A stretch of 6,275 bases of DNA, taken from positions 1-6,275 of the forward strand of contig WGEI01000116.1 of the NCBI GenBank assembly GCA_015492875.1, read 5' to 3'. This document shows, piece after piece, positions 1 to 5,616 of the stretch (position 1 is its first letter; each line of letters starts with the position of its first letter). A program made the position numbers and the translations under genes. The notes beneath the pieces were generated by a model. The model saw only the letters and a program-made list of their open reading frames with translations. It made no database searches and had not been told where the DNA came from. This DNA is from Anaerolineae bacterium. GTDB lineage: Bacteria > Chloroflexota > Anaerolineae > Aggregatilineales > Phototrophicaceae.

Positions 1-18
1 GATGTGTATAAGAGACAG
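1..18. other. Sequencing adapter remnant (Tn5/Nextera mosaic end)
   Basis: These bases equal positions 2-19 of the 19-base Nextera transposase mosaic end, AGATGTGTATAAGAGACAG. An exact 18-base match at the very edge of the sequence is best explained as untrimmed library adapter, not genomic DNA. The plus-strand ATG at 2-4 would open an ORF to 184 whose first residues, MCIRDS, are translated adapter. On the minus strand the adapter likewise adds a false tail to the truncated gene beginning at 190. Confidence 0.96.
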
Positions 19-190
19 TTCCTACAGTGGAGACCCAACCATTTCGCCGCTGGTCTGGCGTGGCATGTTCGCTTTCTTCATAATAACGCTCACGCATTTG
101 GTCGAAAAAGAAGGTGATTTTCTTATAAGCATCGTGGCCATGTTGCTGAGCAAATTCTGTGAAGAGCCGAACAATTTCTTCTGAATTCAT
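19..190 (-). CDS. Hypothetical protein, N-terminal fragment (3' end lost at contig edge)
   Basis: An ATG at 190 opens a minus-strand frame of 57 genomic codons that runs into the adapter without a stop, so only the N-terminus is present. It begins MNSEEIVRLFTEFAQQHGHD and is followed by an aromatic and charged segment (FFFDQMRERYYEE, about residues 27-39) and a polar stretch with TPDQRRNGW. The composition suggests a soluble, helical cytoplasmic protein, with no signal peptide or membrane segment. A weak ribosome binding site (GGGAAG) ends 4 nt before the ATG, and a TATACT box lies further upstream. The opposite-strand frame over the same bases depends on the adapter for its start codon, which favours this minus-strand reading. 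I do not recognise the family from this fragment. Residues after about codon 57 in any translation are adapter. Confidence 0.6.
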
Positions 191-226
191 AAACTTCCCA
201 TTTATTCACACAGATGTTCCCTTAGC

Positions 227-232
227 AGTATA
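227..232 (-). promoter_or_regulatory. Putative -10 box of the truncated hypothetical gene
   Basis: The minus strand reads TATACT here, 36 nt before the ATG at 190, similar to the spacing of the other -10 boxes in this window. No good -35 hexamer lies at 16-18 bp. The 191-360 stretch otherwise shows no gene. Confidence 0.35.
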
Positions 233-361
233 GCACAAAAGCGCGATGCAAAATGAACTATACTGTTGAAACGCTGACTGAGTGATGCCCTCACCTACAA
301 TTCTTCATCGTGCCCCAGATGATGCTTGTATCGAAAATATCAAGCCGCCAAATTTGTAGCG

Positions 362-394
362 AAAAAATGAGGGGATTGTTTGTTATCCCCTCAT
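362..394 (-). terminator. Intrinsic terminator of galE
   Basis: A perfect 10-bp inverted repeat (367-376 ATGAGGGGAT, 385-394 ATCCCCTCAT) encloses an 8-nt loop. On the minus strand it is followed directly by a U-tract (TTTTT, complement of 362-366). It lies 12 nt past the galE stop codon, where a rho-independent terminator is expected. It separates galE transcription from the truncated gene further along the same strand. Confidence 0.88.
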
Positions 395-406
395 CATCAG
401 TAATGC

Positions 407-1399
407 TTAGCGGTCATTAAATCCGTTAGGATGATTGCGATGCCAGTTCCACGCTGTTTCAATCATCACGCGGATATTATCAAATTTCGGTTGCCAGCCC
501 AATTCGCTCTTGATGCGGGTGCTATCCGCAATGAGTTTAGGCAAATCACCGGGGCGTCGTGCGCCGACCTCTGCCGGAATGGGGTGGCCAGTGACCTCCC
601 GCGCGGTTTCCAGCACTTCTAACACGGAATAACCTGTGCCACTGCCCAGATTGTACACACGACTACCCGCCCCATTGGCCAATGCTTCCATTGCGCGAAT
701 ATGCGCATCGGCCAAGTCTAGCACGTGAATATAATCGCGAATGCACGTGCCGTCTGGCGTATCATAGTCATCGCCATAAATCACGAGTTTCTCTCGTTTA
801 CCCAGCGCAACTTGCAGCGTGATGGGGATAAGGTGCGACTCCGGATGATGGTCTTCACCAATATGGCCATTAGGATGAGCGCCACAGGCATTAAAATAAC
901 GCAAGCAGACATATTTCAGCCCATAGATGCGATCCATCCAATACAACATGCGCTCGGCAACGTGTTTCGTCTCGCCATAAACGCTGCCGGGGATAACGGC
1001 CTCATCTTCAGTGATGGGCACATGTTGCGGATTGTCATAGAGATTGGCTGTAGAAGAGAGAATGAAGCGTTTGACTTCGTGCTGTGTGGCTTGCTCTAGC
1101 AGGTTGGTTACAGCATCAATGTTATCGCGCAGGTATTTGAATGGTGTTTGCATGCTTTCACCCACGAGGATATGCGAAGCAAAATGCATGATGCCATCGA
1201 AAGTGTGCTCGGCAAAAAGCGCTGCTAACGCAGGACAGTTCAGCAAATCGCCCAATACAAATGTCGCTTTGGGGTGCACTGCCGCGCGGTGCCCGGCGCA
1301 CAAATTATCGAACACAACGACTTCATGCCCGCGCTCAATGAGCAATTCAACTACATGGCTGCCAATGTAACCGGCCCCACCTGTGACCAATAACTTCAT
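407..1399 (-). CDS. galE: UDP-glucose 4-epimerase
   Basis: This is a 330-residue cytoplasmic NAD-dependent epimerase of the extended short-chain dehydrogenase family. It interconverts UDP-glucose and UDP-galactose, for the Leloir pathway or to supply sugars for surface glycans. Visible motifs are the N-terminal Rossmann GxxGxxG (G7-G10-G13 in TGGAGYIGSH), D31 where the NAD ribose is usually bound, HFAS at 72-75, and the YxxxK pair Y141/K145. Also present are YFNACGA (168-174), IGEDHHPESHLIP (180-192) and the GalE signature TPDGTCIRDYIHV (214-226). The catalytic Ser/Thr position is T117 in SSTANLYD, where many GalE proteins read SSTAAVYG. Length and termini match the family. The ATG at 1399 is preceded by GGAGG (complement of 1410-1414) with a 10-nt spacer. 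A -10 box lies upstream and a terminator lies just downstream, so it is probably monocistronic. Other sugar epimerases of the family are less likely given the full GalE signatures. Confidence 0.95.
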   Translation of the reverse strand: MKLLVTGGAGYIGSHVVELLIERGHEVVVFDNLCAGHRAAVHPKATFVLGDLLNCPALAALFAEHTFDGIMHFASHILVGESMQTPFKYLRDNIDAVTNLLEQATQHEVKRFILSSTANLYDNPQHVPITEDEAVIPGSVYGETKHVAERMLYWMDRIYGLKYVCLRYFNACGAHPNGHIGEDHHPESHLIPITLQVALGKREKLVIYGDDYDTPDGTCIRDYIHVLDLADAHIRAMEALANGAGSRVYNLGSGTGYSVLEVLETAREVTGHPIPAEVGARRPGDLPKLIADSTRIKSELGWQPKFDNIRVMIETAWNWHRNHPNGFNDR

Positions 1400-1442
1400 A
1401 GCAAAAGAGCCTCCGGTGTTTTATCTTGATTGCATGCGCAGC

Positions 1443-1448
1443 ATTATA
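1443..1448 (-). promoter_or_regulatory. Putative galE -10 box
   Basis: The minus strand reads TGTATAATGC with TATAAT at 1448-1443, 43 nt before the galE ATG. The -35 position at a 17-bp spacer is GCGACG, matching TTGACA at only three of six bases. The box lies in the 138-bp gap between galE and the receiver gene and suggests galE has its own promoter. Confidence 0.5.
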
Positions 1449-1537
1449 CACCGCAGCCCCGAAAACGTCGCCCTTGAGCTTGAAAATAAGGATGGCATTG
1501 CTATGCGGTTGTGAGGTAACCCCGAACGTGGATTGAT

Positions 1538-1909
1538 TTAACAGGCCTGAGAGGGCGATACTTGTTGGGCTAAGGCTTTGATGTCTTTGGGTAAAATGGG
1601 CTTTTGCACAAAAGAGAGATTGAGCGACGATGTGACACCATCAAATGTATAATGGTTGGTACTCACAACTACAATCGGTAAGCAATGTAAATTGGGATGG
1701 TCTAGAATGAAGTTGAGTACGTCATTTCCATCAAGACTTCCGGGCAAACGCATATCCAAGAACAGAATATCTGGCGTTATTGCGTGTAATTGTTCTATGC
1801 CATCGATTGCTGTATCAACCGCAACGACATCAAACCCCAATTGTGTCAATATACGATTATAGATAATGCGCAACGCAGCGTCATCTTCTACTACAAGAGC
1901 TACGGCCAT
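1538..1909 (-). CDS. Stand-alone response-regulator receiver (REC) protein
   Basis: A 123-residue single-domain receiver of the CheY type, expected to be phosphorylated on Asp by a histidine kinase or phosphorelay and to act through protein contacts. Numbering from the chosen Met, the acidic Mg-binding cluster is E8-D9-D10, the phospho-acceptor is D52 in FLDMRLPG, the switch Ser/Thr is S83 in VVVST, and the conserved Lys-Pro is K103-P104 in SFVQKP. All key residues are present. The domain fills the whole protein: no DNA-binding or enzymatic output follows. I chose the ATG at 1909 because GAGGAG precedes it by 11 nt and MAVALVVEDD is a normal REC start. An in-frame ATG at 1939 would add ten residues but has no ribosome binding site. 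No kinase gene is visible here, and 138 bp separate it from galE, so a functional link to galE is not shown. Confidence 0.88.
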   Translation of the reverse strand: MAVALVVEDDAALRIIYNRILTQLGFDVVAVDTAIDGIEQLHAITPDILFLDMRLPGSLDGNDVLNFILDHPNLHCLPIVVVSTNHYTFDGVTSSLNLSFVQKPILPKDIKALAQQVSPSQAC

Positions 1910-1920
1910 AACCTTTTGCA

Positions 1921-1926
1921 CTCCTC
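1921..1926 (-). promoter_or_regulatory. Ribosome binding site deciding the receiver-protein start
   Basis: The minus strand reads GAGGAG here, 11 nt before the ATG at 1909. This favours that start over the upstream in-frame ATG at 1939, which is preceded by the A/T-rich GGTTATTAT with no Shine-Dalgarno match. The spacer is slightly long. Confidence 0.55.
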
Positions 1927-1965
1927 GTGCTGTCCCCATATAATAACCATCAGCATATTTTTGGG

Positions 1966-1971
1966 ATTATA
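1966..1971 (-). promoter_or_regulatory. Putative -10 box of the receiver gene, proximal
   Basis: The minus strand reads TATAAT, 56 nt before the ATG at 1909. No clear -35 match lies at 16-18 bp. If this box is used, the transcript would start close to the alternative ATG at 1939. Confidence 0.3.
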
Positions 1972-2000
1972 ATCTTGCATCAACCAATTGCGATAATGAT

Positions 2001-2006
2001 ATTATA
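2001..2006 (-). promoter_or_regulatory. Putative -10 box of the receiver gene, distal
   Basis: The minus strand reads GGTATAAT, a second perfect -10 hexamer 91 nt before the ATG at 1909. A -35 hexamer is not obvious. Either this box or the one at 1966-1971 could drive the gene. Confidence 0.3.
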
Positions 2007-2187
2007 CCCCTAAAATGTCACTATGGCGCGTTACAGTCTACCTACAAATGGCATCAGGGGTTATGTATAACATAATTACAAAAATTAGGCAACTTCACTT
2101 TTGGTAAGGGGGCCGAAATCAGTTGAAATTCAAATAAGTCGTCTAGATTAAGAACAGGCGCTACGGCTGCCAGTAAAGGGGGGAGCG

Positions 2188-2295
2188 AACGGGGTTAAGG
2201 GATTGTGCTGAAGTTTTCAGCCTACCCATTGCGGGGTACGGGACAGCGTCCCGCGAACAATAACGTGAGGGCGGACTGCCCCCAAAATCCCCGTT
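2188..2295 (+). other. Potential multi-hairpin structured element
   Basis: Outer arms AACGGGG (2188-2194) and CCCCGTT (2289-2295) are perfectly complementary. Three perfect inner hairpins lie between them: GCTGAA/TTCAGC with a 3-nt loop (2207-2221), CGGGAC/GTCCCG with a 3-nt loop (2239-2253), and GGGC/GCCC with a GGACT loop (2269-2281). Together they could fold into a multi-branched structure of about 108 nt. A further hairpin, AATCCT/AGGATT, follows at 2317-2335. Transcription is not shown, and DNA-level palindromic repeats would look the same. Confidence 0.35.
2269..2283. repeat. GGACT-loop hairpin repeat, copy 1
   Basis: The 15-mer GGGCGGACTGCCCCC is shared exactly with the copy at 2526-2540. 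It forms a 4-bp GGGC/GCCC stem around the loop GGACT. Confidence 0.6.
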
Positions 2296-2344
2296 TTAAA
2301 GACGCCAGTCCTTAAAAATCCTGTTGCGGAGGATTATCCAACAT

Positions 2345-2385
2345 GGCGCTAGGATAGACTGCCACAGCAATCTACCGCTAGCGCC
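2345..2385. repeat. Inverted repeat GGCGCTAG/CTAGCGCC
   Basis: Perfect 8-bp arms at 2345-2352 and 2378-2385, with a possible inner stem TAGA/TCTA (2355-2358, 2371-2374) and a 12-nt loop. The octamer GGCGCTAG recurs at 2431-2438, and its first seven bases also occur at 2157-2163. Confidence 0.5.
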
Positions 2386-2417
2386 GAACTAACAGGCGAA
2401 ACTATTTGCGAAGGCTT

Positions 2418-2430
2418 CTCGCGCAGCGAG
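2418..2430. repeat. Short hairpin CTCGC/GCGAG
   Basis: Perfect 5-bp arms around a 3-nt loop, immediately before the third GGCGCTAG copy at 2431-2438. It is one of the series of small hairpins in this region, and no function can be assigned. Confidence 0.35.
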
Positions 2431-2456
2431 GGCGCTAGCCGAAGAAAGTTTTTGTC

Positions 2457-2474
2457 CACTTTTTACAAAAAGTG
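2457..2474. repeat. A/T hairpin CACTTTTT/AAAAAGTG
   Basis: A perfect 8-bp inverted repeat with a 2-nt centre. It is not flanked by a free T-run on either strand, so it is not a standard intrinsic terminator. Confidence 0.4.
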
Positions 2475-2523
2475 ATGGGAGCGGGAGGGCGAAGACCTCG
2501 CAAAACCAACTCACGCCCGTTAT

Positions 2524-2540
2524 GGGGGCGGACTGCCCCC
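2524..2540. repeat. GGACT-loop hairpin repeat, copy 2
   Basis: GGGGGC/GCCCCC form a perfect 6-bp stem around the same GGACT loop as the copy at 2269-2283, and 15 bases are identical between the two. The stem is longer here while the loop is unchanged, which resembles a dispersed palindromic element. Confidence 0.6.
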
Positions 2541-2599
2541 TGCTTCACGGCTAGTCGGGTTTTCACATCTTTTTCTATTTCAACCGAAAACGAGACACA

Positions 2600-2623
2600 A
2601 CTTCACCTTTTGTGCGACTTCAC
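2600..2623 (+). repeat. Direct repeats ACTTCAC upstream of the membrane-protein promoter
   Basis: ACTTCAC occurs at 2600-2606 and 2617-2623, 17 bp apart start to start, just upstream of the -10 box at 2648. A third copy is at 2092-2098. The nonamer GTGCGACTT also occurs twice, at 2612-2620 and 2675-2683. The position would suit a regulator site, but the repeats are short and could be chance. Confidence 0.25.
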
Positions 2624-2647
2624 TTAGAGTGCTGTGGTCTACTGGTG

Positions 2648-2653
2648 TATAAT
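2648..2653 (+). promoter_or_regulatory. Putative -10 box of the 902-residue membrane-protein gene
   Basis: TATAAT lies within TGTATAATAG, 51 nt before the TTG start. The same decamer precedes the lipoprotein gene at 5571-5580. The -35 position at a 17-bp spacer is TAGAGT, a three-of-six match to TTGACA. Confidence 0.5.
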
Positions 2654-2693
2654 AGTGGGCGTCTGGCTGTATCCGTGCGACTTGAAAACGGGT

Positions 2694-2699
2694 GAGGTG
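2694..2699 (+). promoter_or_regulatory. Ribosome binding site supporting a TTG start
   Basis: GAGGTG lies 5 nt before the TTG at 2705-2707. The strong Shine-Dalgarno match and its spacing, together with the run MTNIIKRFFK leading into a hydrophobic segment, support TTG as the true start. Confidence 0.7.
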
Positions 2700-2704
2700 T
2701 CATT

Positions 2705-5413
2705 TTGACCAATATCATCAAGCGTTTTTTCAAATTGGACTTATGGGCATTGGCGGCTGTTTTACTCGCGCTACCTTTGTTAATTCCCTTTTTGCAAAAT
2801 GGGTTACCTCAAATCGATACTAGCGGGTTACACATTCACCGACTCGTCAGTGTTGGCTCTGGTTTCGAAAGTGGCGTGCTGTGGCCGCGCTGGTCGCCAT
2901 ATCTCCATTTGGGGTATGGTGCGCCGCTCACTGATTTTTATGCCCCCGGCGTGTATTGGCTGGGCGGGCTGCTGTGGCGCATTTTGCCTTTCTCCGCCGT
3001 GACGGTTTATAAACTCTTGTTTGCGGTGATATTGCTCGTTTACCCGCTTGGCGCTTACTACTGGGTTCGCACATTTGGGACGCGCGCTGGCGCTTTAGTG
3101 GCCGCTGCGGCATATGTTTATGCTCCATTGAATTTTCGCCAATTGTGGATTGAACAGAATTTGGCGCAATTTGCTGCCCTCGCGCTTGTGCCATGGGTGC
3201 TATGGGCTTTACAGCGCGCCGCTATCTACCGCACCCGCTGGCGTGTGATTGTTGCCGCCTTTTTCATCGCCGCGCTCATCCTAACGCATCACGCGACAGC
3301 CATCCTATTTGCGCCGTTTATCCTCTTATACTTGCTACTCGTCACGTTGACCTATCCCCACGGCATGCGCCGCCTCGTATTCGTCTATATGGGGCTGAGC
3401 CTTGTCATTGGCCTGTTGCTATCGACCATTTACTGGTTGCCCGCGTTGGCAGAGCTTAGCTACACCCATACGCCCGCCTTGCGCGACGTGCCCGCCGTCG
3501 TCTCTGCCGATACTGTCTCGCTCAGCCAACTTTTCGCCGCCACGCAAGCCGTCGACCAAGCCCAACTCAACTGGGCAGAGGCTGGCTCGTTTGCCCCGCG
3601 CGTCGGGCAGGTACATGCGCTGCTCGTTGTGCTGGCGCTATTATTCATCTGGCGCTTGCGCGGTTCGGCGCGTGTTTATGCCCTCTCTAGCGTGGCCGTC
3701 TTCATGGTGGCGCTTTTCCTCGCCAGCGATTTCGCCGCACCTTTGTGGGATAGTCCCGTCTTGCGTAGCTACCTTCAAGTGCCGTGGTACATGCTGGCGG
3801 TGGCGGCGCTGATGGGGGCGGCTGCTGCGGCGTTTGTGCCAGTGGTTTTTGGCGTTGGCTTGCGTACGATTGTGGCCTTTGCCATTATGGCTGCATTGGC
3901 TGTTTCCGCCTTGCCCATGCTCTATGCGCCTTTGAACATGACGCCCCTTGGCGACCTCTCGCCTGCGGATGCCGTGCGCTATGAGCTGAGCACAGGTTAT
4001 CTGGGTTTGGCTGTCGGTGGCGATTATCTACCGCGCTGGGTGACACAGCGCCCCCAAGATGCGCCGCAGGATGCCCTACTCAACAGCTATGCAACTGCGC
4101 CGTGGTACATCGCCTTAGATGACGAGGCCACTTTGCCCGCTGGTGCAGATGTGACACACACGACGGATGAGGCGGGTGTCAATCGCTATGTGATTAACAC
4201 GCCAGAGCCATTCACGCTGGTATTGCGCCAATTCTACTTCCCCGGCTGGGAAGCGGCGCTTGATGGCGCGACGGTCAACATCGCCCCAACCGAACCGCGC
4301 GGTCTCATCAGCATCGATATACCCGCTGGCGAGCATGAGTTGCGTCTGGTTTATGTGGGCACAACGGTGCAATTCATCGCCACGGTCATCACGCTGCTGG
4401 CATTGGCCGGCGCGTTGGCGACGGTCATCCTCCCCCTGCGCAGCTTGCAGCGTAGCGTGCCCATAGAACAAACGCCACGCCTAGAAAGTTGGCTACCCGC
4501 CGCGGTGGTGCTGGGGCTGGTGGGCTTCGTCGTGACCAACATCGTCTTTATCACCCCCGCCACCGACTGGTTTCGCCCGTCTAGCGACCCGCAAAACCCG
4601 CCCATGCAGTACCCGTTGCATGTTGTGCTGGGCGATACGATTGAACTGCTGGGCTATGACCTCGCCCAAACGCAGGCCGCCCCCGGCGATAGCATCGAGG
4701 TGCGGCTATACTGGCGCTTGTTGCAGCCTATAGAGCAATCGCTCAGCGGCTCGGTACAGGTGACCGCCCGCGACCGCAGCGCCGTTTGGGGGCGTGGCGA
4801 CCACTTCCAACTGGCGTCGTTGAACACTGCCCGTTGGCCAATTGACCGCTATGTAGTAGACCGCTACACAGTGGAAATTGCGCCCGATGCCCCGCCCTTC
4901 GTTGGTGAGTTGCGCGTGGCGGTTTTTGTAGCTGGCAGCAATGAGCCGCTCCTCACGCCAGAGGGCGAACGCAGTGTCAAACTGGCCGATTTTCGCATTA
5001 CGGGCGACCAGCGCCTGTTCAAGGATGATATGCGCAATCGTGGCGATATTCTCTTCGGCGATTATGTGGCTTTGGTGGGGTTGGAGTTTGAACAAGCCGA
5101 AGCGGAAACTTGCGTGCTCCTTCGCTGGCGTGCCGAGCGTGATGGCGAGCGCGACTATAACATCATGCTCCACCTGCGCGATAGTCTCGGCGAGACGCTG
5201 GCCATTGTCGACGCGCCTCCGCTGGATAATCTGTATCCCACCTCGCTTTGGTTGCGCGGCCAAATCCTCGATGACCGCCACTGCTTCGAACGCCCAGAGG
5301 CGGCCACCACGCTGGCGCTGGGCTTATATGACCTGAACTCGCGGCGGCGCATCCCTGCCGTGTTGGCCGGCACGCGCCTAGAAGAGGACACGCTCCTCAT
5401 CCCCTTGCCCTAA
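2705..5413 (+). CDS. Large GT-C-like membrane protein with YfhO-type and duplicated beta domains
   Basis: 902 residues, TTG start. The N-terminal half (about 11-410) has some 11-12 hydrophobic spans. The first large loop, with D38, H43, H45, R46 and the run LWPRWSPYLHLGYGAP (59-74), resembles the membrane domain misnamed 6-pyruvoyl-tetrahydropterin synthase-related (Pfam PF10131), which looks like GT-C glycosyltransferases using polyprenyl-phosphate sugars. A loop Asp such as D38 is the usual catalytic base in GT-C enzymes. An extracytoplasmic region (about 411-553) includes DYLPRWV (440-446) and a YfhO-like FYFPGWEAALDG (510-521). Two further spans (about 555-577, 597-617) lead to a soluble tail with two related beta-sandwich modules (about 640-765, 783-890). 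The likely role is transferring a sugar to a surface lipid or protein. Substrate and activity are inferred, and no partner gene confirms them. A terminator follows 11 nt after the stop. Confidence 0.8.
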   Translation: MTNIIKRFFKLDLWALAAVLLALPLLIPFLQNGLPQIDTSGLHIHRLVSVGSGFESGVLWPRWSPYLHLGYGAPLTDFYAPGVYWLGGLLWRILPFSAVTVYKLLFAVILLVYPLGAYYWVRTFGTRAGALVAAAAYVYAPLNFRQLWIEQNLAQFAALALVPWVLWALQRAAIYRTRWRVIVAAFFIAALILTHHATAILFAPFILLYLLLVTLTYPHGMRRLVFVYMGLSLVIGLLLSTIYWLPALAELSYTHTPALRDVPAVVSADTVSLSQLFAATQAVDQAQLNWAEAGSFAPRVGQVHALLVVLALLFIWRLRGSARVYALSSVAVFMVALFLASDFAAPLWDSPVLRSYLQVPWYMLAVAALMGAAAAAFVPVVFGVGLRTIVAFAIMAALAVSALPMLYAPLNMTPLGDLSPADAVRYELSTGYLGLAVGGDYLPRWVTQRPQDAPQDALLNSYATAPWYIALDDEATLPAGADVTHTTDEAGVNRYVINTPEPFTLVLRQFYFPGWEAALDGATVNIAPTEPRGLISIDIPAGEHELRLVYVGTTVQFIATVITLLALAGALATVILPLRSLQRSVPIEQTPRLESWLPAAVVLGLVGFVVTNIVFITPATDWFRPSSDPQNPPMQYPLHVVLGDTIELLGYDLAQTQAAPGDSIEVRLYWRLLQPIEQSLSGSVQVTARDRSAVWGRGDHFQLASLNTARWPIDRYVVDRYTVEIAPDAPPFVGELRVAVFVAGSNEPLLTPEGERSVKLADFRITGDQRLFKDDMRNRGDILFGDYVALVGLEFEQAEAETCVLLRWRAERDGERDYNIMLHLRDSLGETLAIVDAPPLDNLYPTSLWLRGQILDDRHCFERPEAATTLALGLYDLNSRRRIPAVLAGTRLEEDTLLIPLP

Positions 5414-5424
5414 TGATGAATGGT

Positions 5425-5452
5425 AGAGGCCGCCGCCCTGCGGCCTCTTTTT
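5425..5452 (+). terminator. Intrinsic terminator after the membrane-protein gene
   Basis: Perfect 9-bp arms AGAGGCCGC (5425-5433) and GCGGCCTCT (5440-5448) around a 6-nt loop, followed by TTTT. It starts 11 nt after the stop codon. The stem is very G/C-rich, so termination should be efficient and the lipoprotein downstream needs its own promoter. Confidence 0.9.
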
Positions 5453-5547
5453 GCGCCCTATTCCCCGCAATATTCTGCTATCGCCTGTTTTGTACAGAGG
5501 GAACAACTCCCCGCCGCTAATAGGGGGCAAACGGGGCCGATTAGGCC

Positions 5548-5578
5548 ATGACAGCAGCGGGCATTCCTTTTGTATAAT
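5548..5578 (+). promoter_or_regulatory. Putative promoter of the lipoprotein gene
   Basis: TATAAT at 5573-5578 lies within TGTATAATAG, 38 nt before the GTG start. ATGACA at 5548-5553 matches five of six -35 bases, but the 19-bp spacer is long. The upstream terminator at 5425-5452 supports independent transcription. Confidence 0.5.
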
Positions 5579-5616
5579 AGCCCCCGTGACTTCATTTTCT
5601 GGATAAGGTAAATCCC

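Larger units (their letters stand above)
1940..2704. other. Noncoding divergent intergenic region rich in short dyads
   Basis: This is the longest gene-free stretch of the window, between the minus-strand receiver gene and the plus-strand membrane-protein gene. I see no credible coding frame, tRNA or rRNA. It holds candidate promoters at both ends. Between about 2188 and 2540 it has many short perfect hairpins, including two with a shared GGACT loop, and a cluster of the octamer GGCGCTAG in both orientations. A small odd palindrome, TTGAAATTCAA, lies at 2123-2133, and an A/T-rich dyad, TTATG/CATAA, lies at 2061-2075. The middle is G/C-rich in short runs and the left third is A/T-rich. It may contain a small structured RNA or the remains of dispersed palindromic repeats. 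Confidence 0.7.

Noticed and set aside
2..184. Plus-strand 60-residue ORF beginning MCIRDS
   Set aside because: Its start codon and first residues come from the sequencing adapter, and the rest is antisense to a better minus-strand frame.
725..1099. Plus-strand 124-residue ORF
   Set aside because: Antisense to galE, whose frame contains all family motifs.
2188..2295. Known riboswitch controlling the membrane-protein gene
   Set aside because: The element lies over 400 nt upstream of the start and before the likely promoter at 2648, and it matches no riboswitch consensus I know.
2457..2474. Possible intrinsic terminator at the CACTTTTT/AAAAAGTG dyad
   Set aside because: The loop is only 2 nt and no T-run follows the stem on either strand. 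There is also no gene ending nearby.
2269..2540. Possible CRISPR array from the repeated GGGCGGACTGCCCCC
   Set aside because: Only two copies, about 257 bp apart, with no regular spacing and no cas genes.
1910..2704. tRNA or other standard RNA gene in the long gap
   Set aside because: No cloverleaf with T-loop GGTTCRA-type sequence or other recognisable RNA signature was seen on either strand.
4706..5281. Minus-strand 191-residue ORF
   Set aside because: It lies wholly inside the 902-residue gene, has no recognisable motif, and is explained by codon bias on the opposite strand.
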